Below are positions 8,614-17,345 of a DNA stretch of 64,000 bases, piece by piece; positions within the stretch are counted from its first letter, which is position 1; each line of letters begins with the position of its first letter. The stretch comes from Bosea sp. 29B. Lineage in GTDB: Bacteria > Pseudomonadota > Alphaproteobacteria > Rhizobiales > Beijerinckiaceae. The stretch is from NCBI RefSeq assembly GCF_902506165.1, contig NZ_LR733817.1, positions 2,511,408 through 2,575,407 on the forward strand. Direction: 5' to 3'. The position numbers and the translations under genes were made by a program. The notes under the pieces were generated by a model. The model was given only the letters and a program-made list of their open reading frames with translations. It was not told the DNA's origin and ran no database searches.

Positions 8614-10491
8614 ATGGACGCTCACGCCGCCACTTTGCCGCCGCCGGCCGCGCCGGCGACCGGTTTAGGTCGCCTCGCGGACAGGCTCGACCGCGCCGTC
8701 GGCACGGTGGTCGAGCTTGTCGCAGCCGTGCTCGTCCTCGCCGAGATCGTCATCCTGGGTGCGGGCGTCACCGCCCGCTACGCCTTCCATGCGCCGCTGG
8801 TCTGGTCGGACGAGCTCGCCTCGATCCTGTTCCTCTGGCTTTCCATGCTCGGAGCGGTGGTGGCGCTGCGCCGCGGCGAGCATATGCGCATGACCGGGCT
8901 CGTCACTCGCGTCGGCCCGCAGGCGCGCCTCCTGCTCGAAGCGCTCGCCATCACCGCGGCGATCGCCTTCCTGGTGATGATCCTGCCGGATGCGCTGGAT
9001 TATGCCGAGGATGAGCGCTTCATCGTCACGCCGGCGCTGGAGATCGCCAATTCCTGGCGCGCGGCGGCACTGCCGATCGGCATCGTGCTGATGCTGTTCG
9101 CCGCCTTTTGCCGGCTGCTGCGCTTCGGCTCGTGGAAGACCGTCGTGCTCGCGGTCGCAGTCACCGTGGGGCTGATCGCGCTGTTCTATGTCGCCGGGCC
9201 GGTGCTGAAGCCGCTCGGCAAGCTCAATTTGGTGATCTTCTTCGTCGGCGTCGTCGCGGCGAACGTCTTCGCCGGGGTACCGATCGCCTTTTCCTTCGCG
9301 CTCGCCACCTTCGGCTATCTCTCGCTGACGACCTCGACGCCGATGGTCGTGATGGTCGGCCGGCTCGACGAGGGCATGAGCCATCTCATCCTGCTCGCCG
9401 TGCCATTGTTCATCTTCCTCGGCGCGCTGATCGAGATGACCGGCATGGCGCGCGCCATGATCCAGTTCCTGGCCTCGCTGCTCGGCCATGTCCGCGGCGG
9501 CCTGTCCTATGTGCTGGTCGGCGCGATGTATCTGGTCTCCGGCATCTCCGGCTCGAAGATCGCCGACATGGCCGCGATCGCGCCGGTGTTGTTCCCGGAG
9601 ATGCAAAAGCGCGGCGCCAAGCCCGGCGACCTCGTCGCGCTGCTTTCGGCGACGGGCGCGCAGACCGAGACGATTCCGCCTTCGATCGTGCTGATCACCA
9701 TCGGCTCGGTTACCGGCGTCTCGATCGCGGCGCTGTTCACCGGCGGCATGCTGCCGGCGGTCGTGCTCGGCATCGCCCTCTGCTTCGTCGTCTGGTGGCG
9801 CAACCGGGGCGAGGACCTCAGCCACGTCACGAAGTATTCGAAGCGTGAGATCGGCAAACTCTGCCTGATCGCAGCGCCGGCGATCGCGCTGCCCTTCGTC
9901 ATCCGCGCCGCCGTCGTCGAGGGCGTCGCCACCGCGACCGAGGTCTCGACGATCGGCATCGCCTATGCGGTGCTGGCCGGCATCTTGATCTATCGCCAGT
10001 TCGACTGGCGCCGGCTCAAGCGCATGCTGGTCGACACGGCGTCGCTCACCGGCGCGATCATCTTCATCATCGGCTGCGCCACCGCCATGGCCTGGGGGCT
10101 GACGCAGTCGGGCTTCTCGCAGGACCTCGCCAAGGTCATGGCCGCGGTGCCCGGCGGAACCTGGGGCTTCCTCGCCATCTCGATCATCGCCTTCGTCATC
10201 CTCGGCAGCGTGCTCGAGGGCATCCCGGCGATCGTGCTGTTCGGCCCGCTGCTCTTCCCGATCGCCAAGCAGATCGGCGTGCACGAGGTGCACTATTCGA
10301 TGGTCGTGATCTTCGCGATGGGCATCGGGCTTTTCGCCCCGCCCTTCGGCGTCGGCTATTACGGTGCCTGCGCGATCTCGAAGATCAATCCCGACGAGGG
10401 GCTGAAATACATCTGGGCCTATGTCGCAGCCCTTTTGGTCGGCCTCGTCATCGTAGCCGCCGTGCCGTGGTTCTCCATCGGCTTCCTCTAG
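8614..10491 (+). CDS. TRAP transporter permease, fused small and large subunits (DctQM)
   Basis: At 625 residues this is a single-chain fusion. About residues 20-185 form the four-helix DctQ part (ARYAFHAPLVWSDELASILFLWL is diagnostic). A linker helix follows, and residues from about 200 form the DctM part with PIAFSFALA, ETIPPSIVLITIG and LFAPPFGVGYYGA. It imports the substrate delivered by DctP using the sodium gradient. ATG 8614 is chosen because GGGGA precedes it at a good distance; an earlier ATG at 8584 lacks one. Confidence 0.9.
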   Translation: MDAHAATLPPPAAPATGLGRLADRLDRAVGTVVELVAAVLVLAEIVILGAGVTARYAFHAPLVWSDELASILFLWLSMLGAVVALRRGEHMRMTGLVTRVGPQARLLLEALAITAAIAFLVMILPDALDYAEDERFIVTPALEIANSWRAAALPIGIVLMLFAAFCRLLRFGSWKTVVLAVAVTVGLIALFYVAGPVLKPLGKLNLVIFFVGVVAANVFAGVPIAFSFALATFGYLSLTTSTPMVVMVGRLDEGMSHLILLAVPLFIFLGALIEMTGMARAMIQFLASLLGHVRGGLSYVLVGAMYLVSGISGSKIADMAAIAPVLFPEMQKRGAKPGDLVALLSATGAQTETIPPSIVLITIGSVTGVSIAALFTGGMLPAVVLGIALCFVVWWRNRGEDLSHVTKYSKREIGKLCLIAAPAIALPFVIRAAVVEGVATATEVSTIGIAYAVLAGILIYRQFDWRRLKRMLVDTASLTGAIIFIIGCATAMAWGLTQSGFSQDLAKVMAAVPGGTWGFLAISIIAFVILGSVLEGIPAIVLFGPLLFPIAKQIGVHEVHYSMVVIFAMGIGLFAPPFGVGYYGACAISKINPDEGLKYIWAYVAALLVGLVIVAAVPWFSIGFL

Positions 10492-10516
10492 ACATCTTCG
10501 CAGGAAAGCACCCGCC

Positions 10517-11056
10517 ATGAGCCGTCATTTTGGCCAGATCCGTCAGGCCGGCTATGTCGTCCCCGATATCGAGGCGGCGATGGACTATTGGAGCCGGGTG
10601 CTCGGCGTCGGGCCGTTCTTCTACAATCCAAAAGTCCCGATCAGGAACTACCGCTACAGGGGCGAAGCCTATGAGCCGCATAACTCGGTGGCGCTCGCCA
10701 ATTCCGGGCCGCTGCAGATCGAATTGATCCAGTGCCGCAACGCGGTGCCCTCCATGTACAAGGACTTCACCGACGCCGGCCATAGCGGCCTGCAGCATGT
10801 CGCCTACTGGACCTCGGACTACGATGCCGACCTGGCGCGGCTGTTGGCCGAGGGCTTCAAGCCGGTGATGTCGGGCGAGGTTGGCGAGCGCGGCCGCTTC
10901 ATCTATTTCGACACGCACTATCATCCGGGCACGGTGATCGAACTCTCCGAGGTTGCCGGTCCCAAGGGCGAGATGTTCCGGCTGATCCGCGAGGCGGGCG
11001 AGAGCTGGGACGGCAAGGCCCCGGTCCGTCCCTTCCCCGATCTCAGCAAGCTCTGA
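10517..11056 (+). CDS. VOC-superfamily protein (glyoxalase/epimerase-like), metabolic role unknown
   Basis: This 179-residue protein has two beta-alpha-beta-beta-beta modules: IRQAGYVVPDIEAAMDYWSR at the N-terminus and GLQHVAYWTSDYDADLARLL from residue 91. Candidate metal ligands by position are Gln10, Glu69 or Gln67, His94 and Glu142, with glutamine replacing the usual first histidine. VOC enzymes include methylmalonyl-CoA epimerase, glyoxalase and dioxygenases. It sits between the TRAP permease and the RuBisCO-like gene, so it probably isomerises or epimerises the imported acid sugar before phosphorylation. The reaction is unproven. Confidence 0.75.
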   Translation: MSRHFGQIRQAGYVVPDIEAAMDYWSRVLGVGPFFYNPKVPIRNYRYRGEAYEPHNSVALANSGPLQIELIQCRNAVPSMYKDFTDAGHSGLQHVAYWTSDYDADLARLLAEGFKPVMSGEVGERGRFIYFDTHYHPGTVIELSEVAGPKGEMFRLIREAGESWDGKAPVRPFPDLSKL

Positions 11057-11062
11057 GCGATC

Positions 11063-12337
11063 ATGGCGACCGAGCGTTTCACGGCCACCTATCTGATCGA
11101 GACGCCGCTCGATCCCCGCAAAGTCGCGGACGTCATGGCCGGCGAGCAGTCGAGCGGCACCTTCACCCGCGTCGCCGGCGAGACCGACGAACTGCGTGAC
11201 CGCACCCGCGCCGTCGTCATCGCGGTCGAGGAGCTCGATAGCGCAGCCGAGCCGAGCCTGCCCAATGCCTGGCTGGCACGGAAGGGTGTCAGCGGCCCAT
11301 GGCGCCGTGCCCGGATCACGCTGTCCTTCCCGGTCGACAATGTCGGCGCCAACCTGCCGACGCTGGCCTCGATCGTCGCCGGCAACCTGTTCGATCTCGG
11401 CGAGGTCACGGGCCTCAGGCTGGAGAGCATGGCCCTGCCGGCTGCCTATCGCCGGCTCTTCCCGTTGCCGACGCGCGGCATCGCCGGCACCCGCCGGGCG
11501 ACCGGTGTCATGGATGGTCCGATGATCGGCTCGATCATCAAGCCCAATGTCGGCCTGCGCCCCTATGAGACCGCAGAATTGGTCGGCAAGCTCTGCGCCG
11601 CCGGCCTCGACTTCATCAAGGATGACGAGATCTCGGCCGATCCGGTGCATGCGCCGCTGGCCCAGCGCGTCCCTGCGGTGATGGCCGCGGTGCGCCGCCA
11701 TCAGGACCGTACCGGCAAGGCGGTGATGGTCGCCTTCAACATCACCGCCGAAACCGACCAGATGCGCCGCCATGCCGAGTTGGTCGAGCGCGAGGGCGGC
11801 ACCTGCGTTATGGTCAGCCTGAACTGGTGCGGCTTCTCGGCGGTCGAGACCCTGCGCCGCTCGACCAGCCTCGCTCTCCATGGCCATCGCAACGGCTTCG
11901 GCGCGCTCTCGCGCCACCCGCTGCTCGGCATCGGCTTCCAGGCCTACCAGACGCTGTGGCGACTCACCGGCGTCGACCACATGCATGTGCATGGCTTGCA
12001 GGGCAAATTCGCGCAGGAGGACGAGGAGGTCGTGACCTCGGCCAAGGACTGCGTTACGCCGCTGACCGAGGGCATCGACGACCGCGTGCTGCCGGCCTTC
12101 TCCTCCGGGCAATGGGCCGGCACGGCGCAACCGACCTGGGATGCGATTGGCCATGACGACCTCTTGTTCATGGCCGGTGGCGGCATCCTCGCCCATCCCG
12201 CCGGACCGGCAGCCGGCGTCGCCAGCATCCGCCAGGCCTGGCAGGCAGTCGCGGCCGGCATACCGCTGAGCGAAGCGGCGAAGAGCCATAACGAGCTCGC
12301 GCAGGCGCTCGCCTTCTTCGGCAAGGGCGGCGGCTGA
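11063..12337 (+). CDS. RuBisCO-like protein (form IV), probable phosphorylated sugar-acid decarboxylase or isomerase
   Basis: The 424-residue sequence aligns along its whole length with RuBisCO large subunits. Residues equivalent to spinach E60, T65, N123, K175, K201, D203, E204, H294, R295, H327, K334 and S379 are present at E28, T33, N108, K160, K186, D188, E189, H275, R276, H308, K315 and S348. The K177 equivalent is Asn162. RuBisCO-like proteins paired with a DUF1537 kinase include OiaX, the 3-oxo-isoapionate-4-phosphate decarboxylase of apionate breakdown, so a similar reaction is the best guess. It lies six bases after the VOC stop and two bases before the kinase gene. It is not a CO2-fixing enzyme, as no small subunit or phosphoribulokinase is present. 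Confidence 0.85.
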   Translation: MATERFTATYLIETPLDPRKVADVMAGEQSSGTFTRVAGETDELRDRTRAVVIAVEELDSAAEPSLPNAWLARKGVSGPWRRARITLSFPVDNVGANLPTLASIVAGNLFDLGEVTGLRLESMALPAAYRRLFPLPTRGIAGTRRATGVMDGPMIGSIIKPNVGLRPYETAELVGKLCAAGLDFIKDDEISADPVHAPLAQRVPAVMAAVRRHQDRTGKAVMVAFNITAETDQMRRHAELVEREGGTCVMVSLNWCGFSAVETLRRSTSLALHGHRNGFGALSRHPLLGIGFQAYQTLWRLTGVDHMHVHGLQGKFAQEDEEVVTSAKDCVTPLTEGIDDRVLPAFSSGQWAGTAQPTWDAIGHDDLLFMAGGGILAHPAGPAAGVASIRQAWQAVAAGIPLSEAAKSHNELAQALAFFGKGGG

Positions 12338-12339
12338 GC

Positions 12340-13626
12340 ATGGCTGAGGCAGGCCCGCGCTACGGCTGGTATGGCGACGACTTCACTGGCGCCACCGACA
12401 CGCTCGCCGCGCTGGCGGAAGCCGGACAGCGCGCTCTGCTCTTCCTGCGCATCCCGACGCCTGAGCAATTCGCCAGTGCCGGAGCGCTGGACGCGGTCGG
12501 CATCGCCGGGGCGACGCGGGCGATGGCACCTGACGCCATGGCGCAGGAGCTGGACGGGGCAGGACGCTTCTTCGCCGCGCTTGGTATCGGCCTGCTGCAC
12601 TACAAATGCTGCTCGACTTTCGACAGCGCGCCCGAGGTCGGCAGCCTTGGCGCGGCGGCGCGTGCCTTGCGGCCGCATTTCCGCAATCCATTGCTGCCGG
12701 TGATCGGCGGCCAGCCCAATCTCGGGCGCTACTGCGTATTCGGCAATCTCTTTGCCGCGGCCGGAGCGGGCGGTACGGTTCACCGCATCGACCGCCATCC
12801 GACCATGAGCGTCCATCCGGTCACGCCGATGGGCGAGGCGGATTTGCGGCGGCATCTCCAGGCGCAGGGGCTGGAGCGCGTCGCGCTCGTCGATTACCGC
12901 AGCCATGAGGTCGCCGAAGCCGGACAGGCCCTCGATATCGCGCTGGCGTCGCAGCCCGATGCCGTGCTCTTCGACGTCTCGCGCCCCTCCGATCTCACAG
13001 CGATCGGCGCCTTGCTGCGCGAGCAGATGAGCGCGGGCCCGATGATCGCGATCGGCGCGAGCTCGGTGGCGCAGGCTTTCGCCGGTTTCCCGAAGGCTGC
13101 CCAACCCGCGATGCCGAAGCTCGCGCGCAGCGAGTCGGGTGGCAACCTGCTTGCTCTGGTCGGCAGCCTGTCGCCTGTGACCCGCGCGCAGGTCGAGCTC
13201 GCCCAGGGTTATGGGACGATCGCCATCGATCCGGCGCGGCTGACCGGCGAGCCTGCCTACCTCGAAGCGCTACGCCGCGAGACGCTCGCTCGCCTGACGA
13301 AGCGCAATGTCATGCTGATCACCGACAAGCCGGCTGGTGCGCCGGCCGAGACCGGCAAGGTCGCCGCTGCGACCGGTGCTTTGCTGCGCGCAATCATGGC
13401 CGAGGCGCGGATCGCGCGGCTGGTCGTCGCCGGTGGGGATACCTCCACGCTGGCGATCCGCTCGCTTGATCTGTGGGGCCTGTCCTATCGCTCGCCCTGT
13501 ACGCCGGGCGCGCCGCTCTGCCGCGCCCATAGCGATGATGCCGGGCTGGATGGCCTCGATATCGTGCTGAAGGGCGGCCAGATGGGCACGCCCGACTTCT
13601 TCAACCGTGTCGCCGAGACGGCTTGA
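12340..13626 (+). CDS. Four-carbon acid sugar kinase family protein (DUF1537, OtnK/OiaK-like)
   Basis: The 428-residue protein begins with YGDDFTGATDTLAALAEAG, the substrate-binding signature of DUF1537 kinases, and ends with VVAGGDTSTLAIRSL and DIVLKGGQMGTPDFF, the ATP-binding end of the family. Characterised members phosphorylate threonate, erythronate, 2-oxo-tetronates or 3-oxo-isoapionate. It is only two bases from the RuBisCO-like gene, so it probably makes the phosphorylated substrate of that enzyme. It is the last gene in the run; a convergent lipoprotein gene follows. Confidence 0.87.
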   Translation: MAEAGPRYGWYGDDFTGATDTLAALAEAGQRALLFLRIPTPEQFASAGALDAVGIAGATRAMAPDAMAQELDGAGRFFAALGIGLLHYKCCSTFDSAPEVGSLGAAARALRPHFRNPLLPVIGGQPNLGRYCVFGNLFAAAGAGGTVHRIDRHPTMSVHPVTPMGEADLRRHLQAQGLERVALVDYRSHEVAEAGQALDIALASQPDAVLFDVSRPSDLTAIGALLREQMSAGPMIAIGASSVAQAFAGFPKAAQPAMPKLARSESGGNLLALVGSLSPVTRAQVELAQGYGTIAIDPARLTGEPAYLEALRRETLARLTKRNVMLITDKPAGAPAETGKVAAATGALLRAIMAEARIARLVVAGGDTSTLAIRSLDLWGLSYRSPCTPGAPLCRAHSDDAGLDGLDIVLKGGQMGTPDFFNRVAETA

Positions 13627-13638
13627 GCCGGCCTCATC

Positions 13639-13962
13639 TTACGGGCAGACGAAGCCACCCTGATTGTCGGGCACGCAGCGCGCGCCGTTCGGCAGGTTGA
13701 GCGCGCCGGAGCGGTCACGCCGGACATAGGCGCCATTGGGCAGGCTGAAGCCGCCGCTCTGGTCGGTCTGAACACGCGTTCCATCAGGCAATTGCAGGCC
13801 ACCGGCGCCATCACTGACAATACGCTTGGTCATCGCGGTGGGGCCCGGCGCGGGGCTGGGCGCCAGGCCGGGAGGCGGGGCGCCGAAGCGCTGCGGCTGC
13901 GAACAACCAGCCGTGATACCGGCGAGACCGATCGCCCCGGCCACGAAGAATACGCGTCTCAT
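13639..13962 (-). CDS. Small lipoprotein with 16-residue internal repeats
   Basis: The 107-residue product has a short signal sequence ending in the lipobox ITAGC, so it should be lipidated and anchored in a membrane. After a proline-rich linker come three and a half repeats of about 16 residues, each with a G-(G/A)-hydrophobic-x-LP(D/N)G core, ending in NQGGFVCP. GAGGAGG lies eight bases upstream of ATG 13962, which is preferred over an in-frame TTG at 13980. The function is unknown. Confidence 0.7.
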   Translation of the reverse strand: MRRVFFVAGAIGLAGITAGCSQPQRFGAPPPGLAPSPAPGPTAMTKRIVSDGAGGLQLPDGTRVQTDQSGGFSLPNGAYVRRDRSGALNLPNGARCVPDNQGGFVCP

Positions 13963-14183
13963 CCCAATCCGCCTCCTCAATATGCCTTCATCAAATCCGC
14001 AGTCTCCAGCAAGGCCGGGCCGCGGTCCAGCGCGCCGCCGCGCGCGGCGGCAGGATCGACCAGTGATTGTGCCGCTTTCATGACGAGCAGGTCAGACGCT
14101 GGCGCATGGCCGGAAGGATTGCCTAGCCCCCCGGATATCCGCGACAGTTCCATCCGGGACGGAACGGCGGAGAAGAAGAGCGC

Positions 14184-15710
14184 ATGGTCGACTGGACGAA
14201 GGGACGCAGCGAGGCGCAGGCGCTCGCCGAGCTCTGGACGCGGCAAGGCGGACCGGGTGGCGCTATCGTGCTGTTCGATCGTGACGGCGTGCGCGAGAGC
14301 GCCAGTGGCGGCTTCGCCGTGATCGAGCATCGCCTGCCCTTCACCCCCGATACGCAGAACCGGCTGGCCTCGATCAGCAAGCACATCTGCGCCGCCCTGC
14401 TGTTGCGCGAGGGCGTATCGCTCGACGCGACGCTCGGCAGCTTCATCCCCGAACTACCGGGGGCGCTGGGCGCGGTGCCGCTCGGCCGGGCGCTCGACAT
14501 GACCGGCGGGCTGCCGGACATGATGGAAGCGCTCTGGCAGCAGGGCACGCCGTTCACCGCGAGCCTTTCCGCTGGCGAAATCTTCGCCGCCGCCTGCCGC
14601 CTGCCCGGACTCAATGGCGAGCCCGGCAGCGAGATGGCCTACTCGAACACCGGCTGGCGCCTGGCGCAGGCGGTCCTCGAACGTCGAACCGGCAAGGGCG
14701 CTGCGCAACTGGTCGAGGAGATGATGGCACCGGCTGCGCTGCCGATCCGCTTCGTTTCCGACGAGAGCGAGGTCGTTCCCGGCCTCGCCACCGGCTACTG
14801 GCATGACGGCCAGGCTTGGCGCCGCGGCTTCTACGGCTTCAACTTCTCGGCTTCGGGTGGCATGGCCGGCAGCGCTGCGGGCTTGGCGCGCTGGGCGGCG
14901 GGCCTGATCGCCGGGCGTGGTTCTCAGGCCGGGCTGCTCGACCAACTCGCCGCCCCGCGCCAGTTCGCCGATGGCAGCGAGAGCGGCTATCGCCTCGGCC
15001 TGGTCGCGAGCCGGCTCGGCGGCGTCAAGGTCATTGGCCATGGCGGCTCGCTGACCGGCTACCGCAACCACATGCTGATGGCGCCGGAGCAGGGCGCCGG
15101 CGTCGTCGTGCTGACCAATCGCGAGGAGGATGCGCTCTGGCCTGCTTTGCGCGTGCTGGCGGTGCTTACCGGCGAAGCCTTGCCTGATGATCCGGTGAGT
15201 GTTCCGACTGGGCTCTATGCGGCCGAGGACGGACCGTTCTGGGCCGAGTTCGCGGGCGGCGCCATCAGCGTCATGGGTGGCTATGAGAAACTGGTCTCGG
15301 ATGGCGATGGCGGGCTGCGCAGCCTGCCGGCCTATCTCGACATCGCCCTGAAGGCCGAAACCGACGGCGCCTTCAGCGGCCGGATCGGCGGCGTGTCGCG
15401 CCGGCTGCTGCCGGTGCCGGCTGAGACGACGCTGGACGAGCGCCTCGTCGGGCGCTGGCGCGACGAGCGGCTCGGCGTCGAGATCACGATCCGGGCCGAT
15501 GGCACGGCATCCTGGCCCTGGGCCGGGACGATCGGCCTCACAACCCCGCTGACGCCACTTCCCGGTGGGCGGGCGCTGGCCGATCTGAAGCATGGCCCCT
15601 GGCGGCACCGGCCTTGCTTGTGGCTGCAGGCGGACGGGAGCCTGCGCCTTGCAAGCCATCGTTCGCGCATCCTGCATTTCACCCGCATCGACCAGGAACG
15701 CCGGCCATGA
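14184..15710 (+). CDS. dap: D-aminopeptidase-like serine hydrolase (class C beta-lactamase fold)
   Basis: The 508-residue enzyme has the penicillin-recognising triad at the positions known for Ochrobactrum D-aminopeptidase (520 residues): Ser63-x-x-Lys66 (SISK), Tyr153-x-Asn155 (YSN) and His286-x-Gly288 (HGG). Two C-terminal beta-barrel-like domains follow (DERLVGRWRDERLGVEITI). That enzyme removes N-terminal D-residues from peptides. The stop overlaps the next gene, a peptide-binding protein, as ATGA, which supports use of D-amino-acid-containing peptides. No classical signal peptide is visible, so it is likely cytoplasmic. Confidence 0.82.
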   Translation: MVDWTKGRSEAQALAELWTRQGGPGGAIVLFDRDGVRESASGGFAVIEHRLPFTPDTQNRLASISKHICAALLLREGVSLDATLGSFIPELPGALGAVPLGRALDMTGGLPDMMEALWQQGTPFTASLSAGEIFAAACRLPGLNGEPGSEMAYSNTGWRLAQAVLERRTGKGAAQLVEEMMAPAALPIRFVSDESEVVPGLATGYWHDGQAWRRGFYGFNFSASGGMAGSAAGLARWAAGLIAGRGSQAGLLDQLAAPRQFADGSESGYRLGLVASRLGGVKVIGHGGSLTGYRNHMLMAPEQGAGVVVLTNREEDALWPALRVLAVLTGEALPDDPVSVPTGLYAAEDGPFWAEFAGGAISVMGGYEKLVSDGDGGLRSLPAYLDIALKAETDGAFSGRIGGVSRRLLPVPAETTLDERLVGRWRDERLGVEITIRADGTASWPWAGTIGLTTPLTPLPGGRALADLKHGPWRHRPCLWLQADGSLRLASHRSRILHFTRIDQERRP

Positions 15711-17290
15711 TCCGCTCCCGCCTCGCTGCCGCACTCATCGCAGCGGCCGGCCTCGCCCTTGCCACTGGGGCGCAGGCGCAGTCCGCACCGAAAAACGTGT
15801 TGCGTGTCGCTCCGCACGCCGACCTCAAGACGCTCGATCCCGTCGCCGCCTCGGTGCTGATCACCCGTATGCACGGGCTGATGATCTATGAGACCTTGTT
15901 CGCCTGGGATGCCAAGCTCCAGCCTAGGCCGCAGATGGTCGAGAGCTTCTCGACCTCGGACGACAAGCTCAGCTGGAGCTTCACGCTGCGGCCGGGCCTC
16001 AAATTCCATGACGGCCAGCCGGTGACGACGCGCGACGTCATCGCCTCGCTGAAGCGCTGGATGGCGCGCGACACGATCGGCGGCAAGCTCGGCGAGTACA
16101 CCGAGGGCATGACGGTGGTCGATGACCGGACCTTCCTGCTCAAGCTGAAGAAGCCGATGGCGCTGGTGCCGTTCGCGCTTGGCTCGGCGGTCGGCAACAT
16201 CCCGGCGATCATGCGCGAGGCCGATGCGGCGAGCGATCCGCTGAAGCCGATCACCGAGGCGGTCGGCTCCGGCCCGTTCAGGTTCAACCGCGCAGAATGG
16301 CGCAGCGGTGCCAAGGTCGTCTACGACAGGAACCCCGATTATGTGCCACGCTCCGAGCCGCCCGACGGTCTCGCCGGCGGGCGCATCGTCAAGGTCGACC
16401 GGGTCGAGTGGCTGATCATGCCCGATCCGGCGACGGCCGCAGCCGCGCTGCAGACCGGTGAGATCGACATCTGGGAGCAGCCGAGCCAGGACCTCGTGCC
16501 GATGATCGCGGCGACGAAGGAGATCAAGGTCGAGCGCTATGCCAGCCTGCCGGACCAGGCGCTGCTGCGGCCCAATCATCTCTACCCGCCCTTCGACAAC
16601 CCGAAGGCGCGGCTCGCTCTCGCCTATGCCACCGACCAGGCCGAATTTTTGGCCGGCGGCTTCGGCGACGAGGAGTGGTGGCAGCGCTGCAATTCCTATT
16701 TCATCTGCGGTGGGCCGAACGGCACGGAAGCCGGCGCCGAGGGCTTCGCCAAGCCCGACCTCGCTAAGGCCAAGCAGCTGCTAGCCGAGAGCGGCTACAA
16801 GGGCGAGCCGCTGGCGCTGATGTCGAGCATGGACATCCCCTCGATCGGCCGCATGGCCGAGGTCGCGGCCGACAGCCTGCGCAAGGCAGGATTCAACATC
16901 GATCTGCAGTTCTCCGATTGGGGCACGGTGGCGACGCGCCAGCAGAACCGCAGCGCGCCCGGACGCGCCGGCTGGAACCTCTTCGTCACCACCATTCCCG
17001 GCGCGACCATGCAGTCGCCGCTGACCAATGTCGGCACCAACATGGCTTGCGAGAAGGCCTGGGCCGGCTGGGCCTGCGATGCGCAGACCGAGACGCTGCG
17101 CGGCGCTGTCGTCGATGCGCCCGACGAAGCCGGCCGCAAGGCGGCGGTCGAGACCTTGCACAGGCACCTTGCCGAGGTTCAGCCCTATCGCGTGCTCGGC
17201 CAGTTCGTTCAGCCCTATGCTCGGCGCGCCAATGTCGCCGGCGTGCTCGCCGCGCCGGTCATGCTGTTCTGGAACATCGAGAAGCAATGA
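15707..17290 (+). CDS. ABC transporter peptide-binding protein, family 5 (copy 1)
   Basis: The 527-residue protein has a signal peptide (IRSRLAAALIAAAGLALATGAQAQ) and the DppA/OppA fold of SBP family 5, including DLKTLDPVAAS, GLMIYETLFAWD and SWSFTLRPGLKFHDGQPVT. It captures peptides or similar solutes in the periplasm. ATG 15707 overlaps the stop of the D-aminopeptidase gene. A near-identical gene of the same length follows. No permease or ATPase gene is next to it, so the partner transporter must be elsewhere. Confidence 0.88.
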   Translation: MIRSRLAAALIAAAGLALATGAQAQSAPKNVLRVAPHADLKTLDPVAASVLITRMHGLMIYETLFAWDAKLQPRPQMVESFSTSDDKLSWSFTLRPGLKFHDGQPVTTRDVIASLKRWMARDTIGGKLGEYTEGMTVVDDRTFLLKLKKPMALVPFALGSAVGNIPAIMREADAASDPLKPITEAVGSGPFRFNRAEWRSGAKVVYDRNPDYVPRSEPPDGLAGGRIVKVDRVEWLIMPDPATAAAALQTGEIDIWEQPSQDLVPMIAATKEIKVERYASLPDQALLRPNHLYPPFDNPKARLALAYATDQAEFLAGGFGDEEWWQRCNSYFICGGPNGTEAGAEGFAKPDLAKAKQLLAESGYKGEPLALMSSMDIPSIGRMAEVAADSLRKAGFNIDLQFSDWGTVATRQQNRSAPGRAGWNLFVTTIPGATMQSPLTNVGTNMACEKAWAGWACDAQTETLRGAVVDAPDEAGRKAAVETLHRHLAEVQPYRVLGQFVQPYARRANVAGVLAAPVMLFWNIEKQ

Positions 17291-17345
17291 GGGCGCCCTC
17301 GGCGCCGTATACCCTGCATTTCAATAATATCGAGGGAGGCCAGCC

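Noticed and set aside
8665..10518. Long minus-strand frame opposite the TRAP permease
   Set aside because: The plus strand encodes a clear membrane permease; the reverse is charged low-complexity sequence.
11063..12337. Functional carbon-fixing RuBisCO
   Set aside because: The K177 equivalent is Asn, there is no small subunit or phosphoribulokinase, and the neighbours are acid-sugar genes; it fits form IV.
13977..14081. 34-codon minus-strand open frame upstream of the repeat lipoprotein
   Set aside because: It looks protein-like but has no ribosome site, no recognised homology and lies in a 221-base gap; not enough support for a gene.
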